From positions 1-34,331 of the forward strand of contig CALDCO010000089.1 of assembly GCA_937937185.1 (NCBI GenBank): a DNA stretch of 34,331 nt, in the 5' to 3' direction. Position numbers and translations under genes: made by a program. A model generated the notes under the pieces. It was not told where the DNA came from and made no database searches. It saw nothing but the letters and a program-made list of their open reading frames with translations. Positions within the stretch are counted from its first letter, which is position 1. Each line of letters begins with the position of its first letter. Of this stretch, positions 1 through 11,100 are shown in pieces. The DNA comes from an uncultured Flavobacteriaceae bacterium (GTDB lineage Bacteria > Bacteroidota > Bacteroidia > Flavobacteriales > Flavobacteriaceae).

Positions 1-96
1 TTAGTCAATGTATTTACTTGGGGTCTTATTACACGTTTTTATATGATATCCTTAGAGCAATACAACATCATATAGGCTATACCGTAATAGCAGACC

Positions 97-306
97 TTGA
101 TCAATGATTTAGCTTTGATACGTATTATTGAACCTGCTTCAAAACTTCGCTCTATTACATTACTGAAGACGTATTTTGGTATTCAACATAGACGTCAGCG
201 TTATTATGAATCCATCAATCAAATAAACAAAAAGGAAATTACAATGTGTGTCCCTGTACCTATAGAATTGCAGAAAATCATAGCCAAATTGAACCTACCA
301 TACTAA
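97..306 (+). pseudogene. Transposase fragment (IS1634/IS4-like central region), truncated
   Basis: Peptide 'LALIRIIEPASKLRSITLLKTYFGIQHRRQRYYESI' resembles the conserved pre-catalytic region of IS1634-type transposases. Only about 69 aa, TTG start, stops in frame upstream and downstream, no catalytic domain seen. Confidence 0.5.
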
Positions 307-329
307 TTCAGACAAGTTAGGAATATGAT

Positions 330-372
330 AATATAGACCTGTCAGGTTTTTAAAACCTGACAGGTCTATATT
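330..372. repeat. Perfect palindrome, 21-bp arms (AATATAGACCTGTCAGGTTTT t AAAACCTGACAGGTCTATATT)
   Basis: Read directly; the right arm is the exact reverse complement of the left arm. It lies just after the transposase remnant. Confidence 0.9.
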
Positions 373-568
373 ATTTAATCTCTACATCGAAAGGAAATAA
401 TAATTGCAACCTGTGTAATAGTATACCTTACTAAATGATTTAGCTTTGGAATTGCTATATGATGATTTTTTCTATATGTGAATATGGAACCTAAGACTCT
501 TTTACGACACAAAAAGTAAAATACTGCCACATGAGAGCCTATTTGGTGTTGATAACGTCTAATTACAA

Positions 569-606
569 AAAAGCTATTCAATTAAAAATTGAATAGCTTT
601 TTTTCT
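569..606 (-). terminator. Rho-independent-type terminator, probably bidirectional
   Basis: aaaaaagctattcaatt-aaa-aattgaatagctttttttc: stem with T-runs on both sides, immediately downstream of the minus-strand lipoprotein gene. Confidence 0.75.
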
Positions 607-629
607 ATTTTATTAAATAGTGTTTTAGA

Positions 630-1514
630 CTATTTTAAAGCAGAACCACTAATAATTACATTAATATTTGTAGTAACAGCTAATGTGTTTGGACCTTGCA
701 TCCCTGTTATAGGTTTTAAGAAAAATGGTTCATTCGGATCATTTGGGAAATCTGGTTCTATAGAGATAATTACCGTTTTTCCTGTTGTATCTCCATCTAT
801 ACCGTTAGGTAAGTTTTGAACAAAATCTTCACCTGGGAAAGGCGGTACCATTTCATTGCCACTGTAAGGCGAAGAACTGTCTACTCCAGAAGCCATTGTA
901 AATTTGCCTGTAGTAAGAGGTGTACCATCAAAATCTACCCAACCTTCATATTTCCAACCAGCGGCTAAAGTTGGTAAATTAATTAATCCAGGTGTTGTAG
1001 GGTTTTGAATAAACCAAACGCCGTTCTGATCATTATTATTATCGACTCCACCAGTATTGTCTGATGGTGTTTTATTTAAAAATGATCCTGAGAAAGGATT
1101 AGCTGTATCAGCAAAATTACCTAATACATCACCAATACTAAGAGAAGCAGCTCCAGCTACAAAATTTCCACTAAGTATTTTTGTGTCAGAAGGTTCTGGG
1201 TCATCCCCTTGGGCCAATTCAATCGATAAAATGAAAGCAGTGGCAGCATTTAAATCAGATTCTAAAACGGTGAAATCCATTGTTGTTGTGGCAGCGGTTG
1301 TGTTGAATCTTCCCGTAGAAACAGGATTGCCGTTTACCATTATCCATCCTTCATAAACATAAGCCATGTCTAAAGGCTCTGTGCCATTAAGGGTTACTTT
1401 TAAAACAGCAGTTGGGGGAGGAGGTATTGGATCCTCACCACCATCATCATCATTTGAGCAGCTTATAAAAAGGAGTGTTACGAGTGCTAAAGTCAGTAAA
1501 TTTAATTTTTTCAT
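630..1514 (-). CDS. Secreted lipoprotein with two RskA-like (anti-sigma-K C-terminal-like) repeats
   Basis: Lipobox MKKLNLLTLALVTLLFISC-SNDDDGG; two repeats containing 'YEGWIMVNGNPVSTGRF' and 'YEGWVDFDGTPLTTGKF', similar to the RskA C-terminal motif. Confidence 0.75.
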   Translation of the reverse strand: MKKLNLLTLALVTLLFISCSNDDDGGEDPIPPPPTAVLKVTLNGTEPLDMAYVYEGWIMVNGNPVSTGRFNTTAATTTMDFTVLESDLNAATAFILSIELAQGDDPEPSDTKILSGNFVAGAASLSIGDVLGNFADTANPFSGSFLNKTPSDNTGGVDNNNDQNGVWFIQNPTTPGLINLPTLAAGWKYEGWVDFDGTPLTTGKFTMASGVDSSSPYSGNEMVPPFPGEDFVQNLPNGIDGDTTGKTVIISIEPDFPNDPNEPFFLKPITGMQGPNTLAVTTNINVIISGSALK

Positions 1515-1632
1515 TGTTTGTTTTTTTTAATAATTGGTTTTTAGTATTTATAATTGTATTTAATAGAACGAATGTAAGCGCTTTAGATTGTGTATTTTAG
1601 AAGCTTTTTTTTTAAAAACAATTAATTTTAAA

Positions 1633-3903
1633 TTAAACAGCATTCTCTTTTTTGATAAGGTTTAAAGCTGAGCCTTCATTAAACCAATCGATTTGAGACT
1701 GATTGTAGGTGTGATTTACTTTTATGAGCGCTTTCTCTCCATTTGAGTGTACCACTTCAATTGTAAGCGGTTTTTCTGGAGCAAATTCATTTAAATCTAA
1801 AAAGTTAAAAGTGTCATCTTCTTGAATTAAATCATAATCAGTTTCATTAGAAAAGGTTAATCCTAATAGGCCTTGCTTTTTTAAATTTGTTTCATGAATA
1901 CGCGCAAACGATTTCACAATAACTGCGACTACTCCTAAATGCCTTGGCTCCATAGCGGCATGTTCTCTAGAAGAGCCTTCACCATAGTTATGGTCACCCA
2001 CAACTATCGTTTTTACACCTGCAGCCTTGTAAGCTCTTGCGGTATCAGGAACGCCTCCAAACTCACCAGTTAATTGGTTTTTAACAAAATTTGTTTTTTT
2101 ACCAAACGCATTTACAGCACCAATTAAACAGTTATTAGAAATATTATCTAAATGGCCTCTAAAACGTAACCAAGGTCCCGCCATGGAGATATGATCTGTG
2201 GTACATTTTCCAAAAGCTTTTATTAGTAATTTTGCTCCTTTTATTTCATTTCCTATGGGTTCGAAAGGTGTTAATAGTTGTAATCTTTCCGATGTAGGAC
2301 TCACGACTACATTTACACCGCTACCGTCTTTAACTGGCTCTAAATACCCATTATCTTTAACATCAAATCCGTTAGGCGGTAACTCCCATCCTGTGGGTTC
2401 ATCAAACATAACTTCTTGTCCATCTTCATTTAGTAGCTTGTCTATTAATGGGTTAAAGTCTAACCGTCCAGATATTGCTATCGCGGCGGTTAGCTCTGGA
2501 GAAGCCACAAAGGCATGTGTGTTTGGATTGCCATCTGCTCGCTTTGCAAAGTTTCTATTGAAAGAGTGTACGATGCTGTTTTTTGGTGCATTTTTAGGAT
2601 CACTATAACGAGCCCACTGCCCAATACAAGGGCCACAGGCATTAGTGAATATTTTAGCATCCAACCTTTCAAATATTCCAAGAATACCGTCCCTATCTGC
2701 AGTGTAACGTACTTTTTCTGAACCTGGATTAATTCCTAATTCGGCTTTCATTTTAATGCCTTTATCCAAGGCTTGTTGGGCTATAGATGAAGCACGAGAT
2801 AAATCTTCGTACGAAGAGTTTGTGCATGAGCCTATTAAACCCCATTCAACATTAATCGGCCAATCGTTGGCTTTCGCTTTTTCAGTCATCGAGTTGCCAA
2901 CTTCGGTAGATAAATCTGGAGTAAATGGACCGTTTAATAGCGGGCCTAGTTCAGAGAGGTTAATTTCTATAACTTGATCAAAATACACCTCAGGATTAGC
3001 ATATACTTCGTAATCAGCTGTTAAATAGTCTTTTACTTTATTGGCGGCATCAGCCACATCAGCTCTTTCAGTAGCACGTAAATAACGCTCCATCGATTCA
3101 TCGTAACCAAATGTAGAGGTTGTTGCTCCAATTTCGGCACCCATATTACATATGGTTCCTTTTCCAGTACAAGACATGGCTTTAGCACCTTCGCCAAAAT
3201 ATTCTACAATGGCTCCAGTACCGCCCTTTGCAGAAATAATTCCTGCGACTTTTAAAATCACATCTTTTGGCGCAGTCCAACCCGATAATTTACCGGTTAG
3301 TTTTACTCCAATTAGTTTAGGGAATCTCAGTTCCCAAGGCATGCCAGCCATAACGTCTACTGCGTCTGCTCCTCCAACTCCAATAGCAACCATTCCTAGG
3401 CCACCAGCATTTACAGTATGAGAATCGGTCCCAATCATCATTCCTCCTGGAAAGGCGTAATTTTCTAACACCACCTGATGAATAATACCTGCGCCTGGTT
3501 TCCAAAAACCAATACCATATTTATTGGATACCGATTCTAGAAAATTAAATACCTCGCTGCTTACATCATTTGCATTTTTTAAATCGGCAGTTGCTCCTTC
3601 TTTTGCTTGAATTAAATGATCGCAATGAACTGTTGTAGGCACTGCAACTTTATTTTTTCCAGCCTGCATAAATTGTAACAAGGCCATTTGTGCAGTGGCG
3701 TCTTGACATGCGATACGGTCTGGAGCAAAATCGACATAATCTTTACCCCTTGTAAATGATTTTGTCGCTTTCCCATCCCAAAGATGATTGTATAAAATTT
3801 TCTCTGAAAGGGTTAATGGTTTACCTACAATTTTTCGCGCCATATCTACACGCTCCGTCATTTTGTTGTAAACCTTTTTTATCATATCGATATCGAATGC
3901 CAT
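1633..3903 (-). CDS. acn: Aconitate hydratase
   Basis: 756 aa; conserved aconitase segments such as '[17 protein letters not shown]', '[37 protein letters not shown]', '[11 protein letters not shown]', '[10 protein letters not shown]', '[19 protein letters not shown]'. Confidence 0.97.
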   Translation of the reverse strand: MAFDIDMIKKVYNKMTERVDMARKIVGKPLTLSEKILYNHLWDGKATKSFTRGKDYVDFAPDRIACQDATAQMALLQFMQAGKNKVAVPTTVHCDHLIQAKEGATADLKNANDVSSEVFNFLESVSNKYGIGFWKPGAGIIHQVVLENYAFPGGMMIGTDSHTVNAGGLGMVAIGVGGADAVDVMAGMPWELRFPKLIGVKLTGKLSGWTAPKDVILKVAGIISAKGGTGAIVEYFGEGAKAMSCTGKGTICNMGAEIGATTSTFGYDESMERYLRATERADVADAANKVKDYLTADYEVYANPEVYFDQVIEINLSELGPLLNGPFTPDLSTEVGNSMTEKAKANDWPINVEWGLIGSCTNSSYEDLSRASSIAQQALDKGIKMKAELGINPGSEKVRYTADRDGILGIFERLDAKIFTNACGPCIGQWARYSDPKNAPKNSIVHSFNRNFAKRADGNPNTHAFVASPELTAAIAISGRLDFNPLIDKLLNEDGQEVMFDEPTGWELPPNGFDVKDNGYLEPVKDGSGVNVVVSPTSERLQLLTPFEPIGNEIKGAKLLIKAFGKCTTDHISMAGPWLRFRGHLDNISNNCLIGAVNAFGKKTNFVKNQLTGEFGGVPDTARAYKAAGVKTIVVGDHNYGEGSSREHAAMEPRHLGVVAVIVKSFARIHETNLKKQGLLGLTFSNETDYDLIQEDDTFNFLDLNEFAPEKPLTIEVVHSNGEKALIKVNHTYNQSQIDWFNEGSALNLIKKENAV

Positions 3904-4442
3904 AGAATATAATTTAAGGTGTTTTTTATTTTAATTTTTGCCTAGCAAAATTACAAAAAAATGAGCCATTTAAAAAAATAAACAATGATAAGATCAAAAC
4001 TCGAGTGGTATATGAAAAAACGCTATTTTAAACACTTTTTAATTATCAGATTCATAATGCTGCTTTGCTAAAAAAGCGAAATTAATAAGCCAACAAGAAT
4101 GAGATAAGTTGTACAAATTAAGAATATTTATGCTTTTTTTGAGTAAAAAGAGACCTAAAACGAGTTGGAACGCATGAGATTTTGGCATAATACGCTAATT
4201 ATTCAATTTTTTTTTAATTAAGATGATATTTACGAATTATACTAATTTTAAGTTAAAATACATGTCAATATTCATTTATTTGTACTTATAATTAGGAATT
4301 AATCAAGATATGATTTAAATTATTGATAATTAAATTAATAGTGTTTGCTCAATATAAGAAAGTCTTTTTTTTTAATATGTGAAAAAGTCTATTTTTGTAA
4401 GTTCATAAAACACTCTCAATAAATAAAAATAATATAAAGACT

Positions 4443-7400
4443 ATGAAAAAACTATTAAAATTAGTTTTTGTGATGGCATTGTTACTTATCTCTCCGAGGT
4501 ATGTGTTTTCGCAAAAAACGCCAAAATTTACTGAAAATTCGTTAAGCAAATCGATTCATGCCAGTAAGGTAAAGCAGTATTTAAATGAAAACCAAGGCGA
4601 TCTTTTAAAAGAAGATCTTGAAAATTTGATCATTAGTGATGAATACTATTCTAAATCATCTGGTATTACGCACATATACGTTCAGCAAACCTATAAGGGT
4701 GTGAAAATATACAACGCGATATCTAGTTTTGCTATCAAGAATAATGAGATATTTTATGTTGGTAATGTATTTAAACCTAATATTTCAAAAAGAATAAATA
4801 CAGTAACACCTGCTATAACTGCGCAACAGGCTATTGAAAATACAGCAAATCATTTTCAATTGGGTCGTACGAGCGGTTTAAGAATGTTAAACAAAAACAA
4901 AAACAATTTTGTCTATTCTAGTGGAAACATTTCCCAGAAAGAAATCCCTGTGAATTTGGTATACACGCCACTTGCGAATGGTGATTTAAGATTGTCATGG
5001 GATTTAGAAATTTATACGCTCGATAACAAAGACATGTGGAGTGTAAGAGTTGATGCTGCAGATGGTAGTGTAATAGACCAATACAATTACGTTCTTACCT
5101 GTAATTTTGGACCTGTAGACCATGATCATGATGAAGAAGTATCTCCAGTAAACGAAAATAAAGTAAAAGAAACTGCTTCTACAAATTTTGATTTGTTCAA
5201 AACAAATGCGACTATGATGGTAGACGGTTCTTCGTACAGAGTTTACGACCTTCCTAAAGAAAGCCCTTCTCATGGTAATCTTGGATTAGTAAATGAGCCA
5301 GCAAATGTTGAGGCTTCACCTTTTGGATGGCATGACACTAATGGACGTGCAGGTGCAGAATTTACAATTACAAGAGGTAATAATGTGTATGCACAAGAAG
5401 ATGCAAACGGTAATAATGGTTTTGGATTTGCCCCAGATGGCGGTGCGAATTTAACTTTCGATTTCCCTATAGATTTAACCAAAGAACCTTCTGAATATGT
5501 AAGTGGTGCTGTAACCAATCTATTTTATGGAAACAACATGATGCACGATGTATGGTATGCTTATGGTTTTGATGAAGCAAGTGGTAACTTTCAACAGAAT
5601 AATTATGGAAAAGGAGGCGTAGGTAATGATTTCGTTATAGCCGATGCTCAAGATGGTTCTGGTTTTAATAACGCTAATTTTGGTACACCTCCAGATGGTG
5701 GTAGTGGAAGAATGCAAATGTTTTTATGGAATAGACCAAACCCAGATAGAGATGGCGATTTAGATAATGGAATCGTAGCGCACGAGTATGGTCATGGGAT
5801 ATCTATTCGTTTAGGAGGGGGACCTGCTAATTCTGGATGCTTAAGAGTGCAGGAACAACAAGGAGAAGGATGGTCTGACTGGTTTGGATTAATGATTACG
5901 ATGGAGCCTGGTGATGCTGCAGAAGATAGAAGAGGTATTGGTACTTATGCTTTAAACCAAGCACCAACAGGAAATGGAATAAGAAGGTTTCCTTATTCTA
6001 CAGATTTTTCTATTAATCCCTTTACATATGATGATATAAAAACTCAAGCAGTTCCTCATGGTGTAGGTTCTGTATGGGGTACAATACTTTGGGATTTAAC
6101 ATGGGCTTATGTAGAAAAGTATGGTTGGTCTCCCGACTTATATAACGGAACAGGTGGTAATAATAGAGTGATGCAAATCGTTTTAGATGGTTTAAAATTA
6201 CAACCTTGTGGTTCTGGCTTCGTTGATTCTAGAGATGCAATTCTAGCTGCAGATCTTGCTATGACAGGAGGTGACGACCAATGTTTAATATGGGAAGTCT
6301 TTGCTAAAAGAGGGCTTGGTGCAAGTGCCGATCAAGGAAATGCAGATTCAAGAGCTGATGGTACAGAGGCCTTTGATATACCTGATACAATTATTACAGT
6401 AGCTAAAAACGCTGACTCCTGTGGAACAGAAATGCCTGAGCTAAAAATTACAAATTTTTCTGGTGCTGATATTACCTCGTTCGATTACAATTATAGTATA
6501 GACGGCGGTCCTACTGTTAATGAAACTTTCTCAGGAAATATTGCTGCATGTAGTACAGGAACATTAACTTTAAATTTAGGTACCTTATCAAGAGGGACGC
6601 GAAGTGTAGTTTTTAATATTGTAAACCCACCTGCTACAAAAACATTTACAGTTTCAGCTAACGATTCTGGAGTTCAAAACGAGGTTAATACTTTTGAAAC
6701 GGCTGCAGATGAGTTAATTACTAATGATGTTACTACCTGGGAAAGAGGAGCTGCTGCAGGTGCATTATTAAGTGCTGCTGTTGCGGGGTCTCAAGTATAT
6801 GGTACTAACCTTGGAGGAGCACATGGAAACCAAAAAACGGCTCACTTAGTCTCGCAATGTTATGATTTATCTAATTCGGAAAACACAATGCTTAAATTTA
6901 AAATGGCATTTGATTTAGAAAACAATTTTGATATTATGTTTGTAGAATATTCTACTGACAATAAAAACTGGACAATTTTAGGAACAGCAGATGATACCGA
7001 TTGGTATAACAGTGATCGTACACCAAATAATGCGGATTGTCAAAATTGTGTAGGTGCTCAGTGGACAGGTGAAGGAGAATTAGCAAGTTCACACAGTTCT
7101 GGAGGAACTAATGCTTCTTCTATGAAAAACTACAGCTACCCCTTAAATGATTTTGATAGTACTGGTTCTGCTGAAACAAGTATGTTGTTTAGGTTTACAT
7201 TTTTGTCTGACCCTGCGGTAACACAAGAAGGTGTTATTATTGATGACTTTGTTATTGAGAGCGACGTCATATTATCAACAGACGATAATGAATTCAATAA
7301 TGGTATTACTATCTTTCCTAATCCAACTAATGGTACGGTAACGATAGATAGTGCGATCTCTATTGAAAATGCTACAATATCTGTTTATGATGTTATGGGA

Positions 7401-7544
7401 AGAGTGTTAACCAATGAAACTTCTACTAATACTATTAATGCTAATAGAATTAGTTTAGATATTAGTAAGTTTTCTTCAGGTGCTTATTTTGTAACGATAA
7501 ACAATGGTAATCGCCTTGCAACAAAAAGAATTATTAAGAACTAA
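4443..7544 (+). CDS. M36 family (fungalysin-like) metallopeptidase with type A T9SS sorting domain
   Basis: 1033 aa; signal peptide, FTP-like propeptide, zinc motif 'GIVAHEYGHGISIRLGGGP', C-terminal 'IFPNPTNGTVTIDS...ISKFSSGAYFVTINNGNRLATKRIIKN'. Confidence 0.93.
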   Translation: MKKLLKLVFVMALLLISPRYVFSQKTPKFTENSLSKSIHASKVKQYLNENQGDLLKEDLENLIISDEYYSKSSGITHIYVQQTYKGVKIYNAISSFAIKNNEIFYVGNVFKPNISKRINTVTPAITAQQAIENTANHFQLGRTSGLRMLNKNKNNFVYSSGNISQKEIPVNLVYTPLANGDLRLSWDLEIYTLDNKDMWSVRVDAADGSVIDQYNYVLTCNFGPVDHDHDEEVSPVNENKVKETASTNFDLFKTNATMMVDGSSYRVYDLPKESPSHGNLGLVNEPANVEASPFGWHDTNGRAGAEFTITRGNNVYAQEDANGNNGFGFAPDGGANLTFDFPIDLTKEPSEYVSGAVTNLFYGNNMMHDVWYAYGFDEASGNFQQNNYGKGGVGNDFVIADAQDGSGFNNANFGTPPDGGSGRMQMFLWNRPNPDRDGDLDNGIVAHEYGHGISIRLGGGPANSGCLRVQEQQGEGWSDWFGLMITMEPGDAAEDRRGIGTYALNQAPTGNGIRRFPYSTDFSINPFTYDDIKTQAVPHGVGSVWGTILWDLTWAYVEKYGWSPDLYNGTGGNNRVMQIVLDGLKLQPCGSGFVDSRDAILAADLAMTGGDDQCLIWEVFAKRGLGASADQGNADSRADGTEAFDIPDTIITVAKNADSCGTEMPELKITNFSGADITSFDYNYSIDGGPTVNETFSGNIAACSTGTLTLNLGTLSRGTRSVVFNIVNPPATKTFTVSANDSGVQNEVNTFETAADELITNDVTTWERGAAAGALLSAAVAGSQVYGTNLGGAHGNQKTAHLVSQCYDLSNSENTMLKFKMAFDLENNFDIMFVEYSTDNKNWTILGTADDTDWYNSDRTPNNADCQNCVGAQWTGEGELASSHSSGGTNASSMKNYSYPLNDFDSTGSAETSMLFRFTFLSDPAVTQEGVIIDDFVIESDVILSTDDNEFNNGITIFPNPTNGTVTIDSAISIENATISVYDVMGRVLTNETSTNTINANRISLDISKFSSGAYFVTINNGNRLATKRIIKN

Positions 7545-7565
7545 TAGTCTTTAAATTATTATACA

Positions 7566-7598
7566 AAAAGGGAATGCGTTTAAAACGCATTCCCTTTT
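7566..7598 (+). terminator. Terminator hairpin downstream of the M36 peptidase
   Basis: aaaagggaatgcgttt-a-aaacgcattccctttt: 16-bp perfect arms ending in a T-run. Confidence 0.85.
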
Positions 7599-8113
7599 AT
7601 ATTTAATTTAGAATTCATCTCGTCTTTCCTTTCCCTTATAAAGAGCAGAAACCCAAACCTTTATTATTTTTCTCTCCCGCGGTATTGCTGTAAATTTCAA
7701 GAAGTCCCGCACTGTCTATATCAAAATAAATAACACAAACATTCATAGAAAAAACTTAGATTTTTGTGTTAAGCTTCGATCTACGAAGACCGTACCTGCG
7801 TTTTTTTGCCTTAAACGCTACCTTTTTTCTTTATAAATTTTAAGTGCTATTTTACAATTGGTTTAACTGTATTTGTTCCAGTAAATAATTCTCCTGTTAC
7901 AAAATAAATGTAATTATAGGCCTAATAATTAGCTCAACTATTTTTTCATTCCTAAATCAGTCAACACTTTTAATCCATCTATTCTTGATATTTGTTTTTT
8001 GGTGAATTTTTTTTCCGATTTCATATGATTTATGAACCATCTCATTTGTTGCTTTACCCATTTAATTCGATTTTTTTTTGTCAATAACAACGCACAAATA
8101 AGTAATAGATAAG

Positions 8114-11100
8114 CTAGCGTTTTAATGTAAAATGAGCTTTAAACTCACTTTTTACGTTTGTATTTGGTTCGGTATACTCTAAGGTAAACCAATAATCATT
8201 GGTAGGCATTAATTCGCCATTGTATTTGCCATCCCAACCTAATCCTGTAGGGCTAATTTGCTTAAGAAGTTTGCCATAACGATTGAAAATAAATACTCTG
8301 GCATCGGGTTGATTGCTTAGACCTATAATATTCCAAGTATCATGAAAACCATCTCCGTTGGGCGTAAAATATAATGGGTAGTCTAATACAATTACTGTAA
8401 CACTGGTGATCCCGCAACCGTTAATGTCTCTGGCTTCAATAACATGTTCGCCAGCACTAACATTTTCAAAGGAGTAAGTGCCATCATTTGGAGTATTATG
8501 TACCCAGTTTCCACCGTCTAAACTAAATTCATAAGCAGTAATATCATTATTTAATCCTGCTGTAGCTGGGGTAGCCCTTGCCAAAATAGTATTATTCTCT
8601 ACAAAGGCTAGAGTGACTTGACTCGCAGTGAGTATTGGCCTTGTGCTTTCATTTACTAAAGTTACCGTATTAGGGTCGCCTACTATGGTACTACAACCAG
8701 TTGCATTATCGGTTACAGTAACGCTATAAGTCCCGCCTTGAAGAGGGCTAATACTACTGTTTACTTCGCCAGGAATAACGACACCATTTAAAAACCATTC
8801 AAAGGTATAATTGGCAACATTTAATTGGGTGTCAATTATTGGAGCGGGAATCACCTCGGTGCCGTCTGTATTAATACACAAGGTGTATTCATCTAATAAA
8901 TTAAAACTAGGCATAGGATTAACTTCTAATACCATTTCATCGGTTTCATAACAAATAGAACTATCGACCGTGGTTCCTGTGCCATCATCTATCATTGTAT
9001 CGTTATCTACCCTAACAACAATAGTTTGCGGGTTTATTCTATTTACATATGGTGAGGGTAATGCATTGATTCTTAAGTCGGCATCTTCTTGATTTAGATA
9101 GTAGCTAACATTATAATTTATAGGATTTTGACCATTAAGAACAGTTGCGTTTTGGCTTTCAAGATTAAAGGCTATGGCATCATTTGTAGGGTCGCCATCA
9201 AACTCCATATTGTCATCACAAACGATAAAAGGCATTGTAGTAACTGTAGGTAAAGGCTCTACTATTAAATCTAATGCCGTAGTTATAAAGCAAATCACGC
9301 CCAGATCTTGTACTCTAACATAAACGGTTCTTGATCCAGAAAAATAAGGGCTTATTAATGGATTTACACCATTGGCAGCATCATCGGGAGTATCATGATA
9401 ACTTACTATGTGTCTGGGATTACCTTCACTTAATTCGTTATCTTTTAAGGTTAAATCGAAGAAAGCAAATGCACCAGGTGAGTCTTCGTCGCAAACAACA
9501 AGTGGTGTTGGTACGATTACTGTTGGTAGCGGTATTACGGTAACATCTCGCGTTTCTATCGCCAAACAAGGCAAGGCAATTTCGTATTGTATGGTATAGG
9601 TTGTTCCCAAATTTCCATTGGTAACCACCCCTGTTACGGGGTCTATAATAGCACCATCATTGGGTAAGGGGTTAAATGAAAATACGCCACCAGTATCTCC
9701 TGTGAGAATAGGAATCCCGCCATCGCATGTTGGTTGTACGGTAAATGACAAATCAAGCGGTGAGGCAGCGGTTAAAGGCTGGTTAGTTGTAGTAGGGCAT
9801 ATGCCATTAGTCGTATAATCTATGAAATAAGTAGTGCCTAATGTGCCACCTGTTACTGTGCCTGTTACAGGGTCTATAAGGGCATTATCTGTTGGTAAGG
9901 GGTTAAATGAAAACACACCCCCTGTTTTTCCTGTTATGGTGACGGTACCGCCATCGCAATCGGAAGAGGTTATAAAGGACGAATCATCTCTAGGGTTAAC
10001 CCTAAGATTAAATAAAGCTGTAGGGTGGACTACGAAACAACTTTCTACAGAATTTAAATCTATTCTCACAAAAATTGGCTCATTATTTATGGTGTTGGTA
10101 TATGGACTGGCTAGAGCATTTACTTTATTAGTGGCGTCGTTAAGGGATTTGTAGAACGTTACCAAAAGATCATTTTTAGGTTGGGTACCTATAATTGCAT
10201 CTATTTGAGTCTCTAAATCAAAAAGTTCACCAACACCGTCGTTAGAAAGATCGTCACAAACTTCTATATTTGGGACCGCATTTATAAATGGTTTAGACGT
10301 TAAATTTAAGGTAAAAGATTCAGTTTTGTAACAATTAGAATTTAAGTACTCCACTCTAATAAATATTTTTTGGCCAGCTGTACCGCTATAATTTCTAGGA
10401 TTTGGTATGGCGTTAGTTTCTGTTACGGCATTAGCTAAACTTTCATAGTAAGTAACATTTAAATTGGCAGCATTTGGAGCAGAGGCGATTACAACGGAGG
10501 TGTTTTTAGTTAAATCAAAAATGTAGGGTGCACCGCCGCCATTGCATACCGATAAATTTATAGGCGTGGCTGTAATAATTTCTGGTAAAACATCAACACA
10601 TACTTCTTTGGTGTATTCGCATCCAAAATCATCTATGGCACGATACGTATAGCAGTAATTACCTGAGGCAGGAGGAGTAACAGTTATTTTATTTCCTACC
10701 GTATTAGTAATAGTGGGGTCCGCATCCCAGGCTTCAGAAGTTATTGTGGGTTTAAAAGCTAGCTCAGAGGGTAATACGTCAGAATTAAACTTTAAATTCC
10801 AAGAAAAGATTGTTCCATCATCGTCTTTTAAATTATCAGTAATACGCAGGGTCCATTCTCCATTTAAAGGGCTGCCTATTAAACTGCTAAAATTACCTAT
10901 TGGTAAATAAGTGCCAGCACTGTAGGAATCGTTCTCAGGATTAATCCCAGCTTGAATTATGGGGGCATCTCGTAATAAGGTGGTTGCATTCATTGAAAAA
11001 CAATATTTTGCACCAATACCAGGAACCCCATCGTCATTTCCATTAGCTGCACCAAGATAGGTTTCTTGACCGGCTGGCTCAAACAAATGTACCATTTGCC

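Noticed and set aside
375-581. 68-aa minus-strand ORF between the transposase fragment and the lipoprotein gene
   Set aside because: No recognisable family; overlaps probable decayed mobile-element DNA.
2198-3505. Several plus- and minus-strand ORFs overlapping aconitase
   Set aside because: Overlap a highly conserved gene entirely; peptides look like frame-shifted or antisense translations.
3904-4442. 540-bp AT-rich gap between acn and the M36 peptidase as a hidden ncRNA or gene
   Set aside because: Only AT-rich sequence and a lone -7-like TATTTTTG box (4390-4397) with no matching -33 element; no convincing structure.
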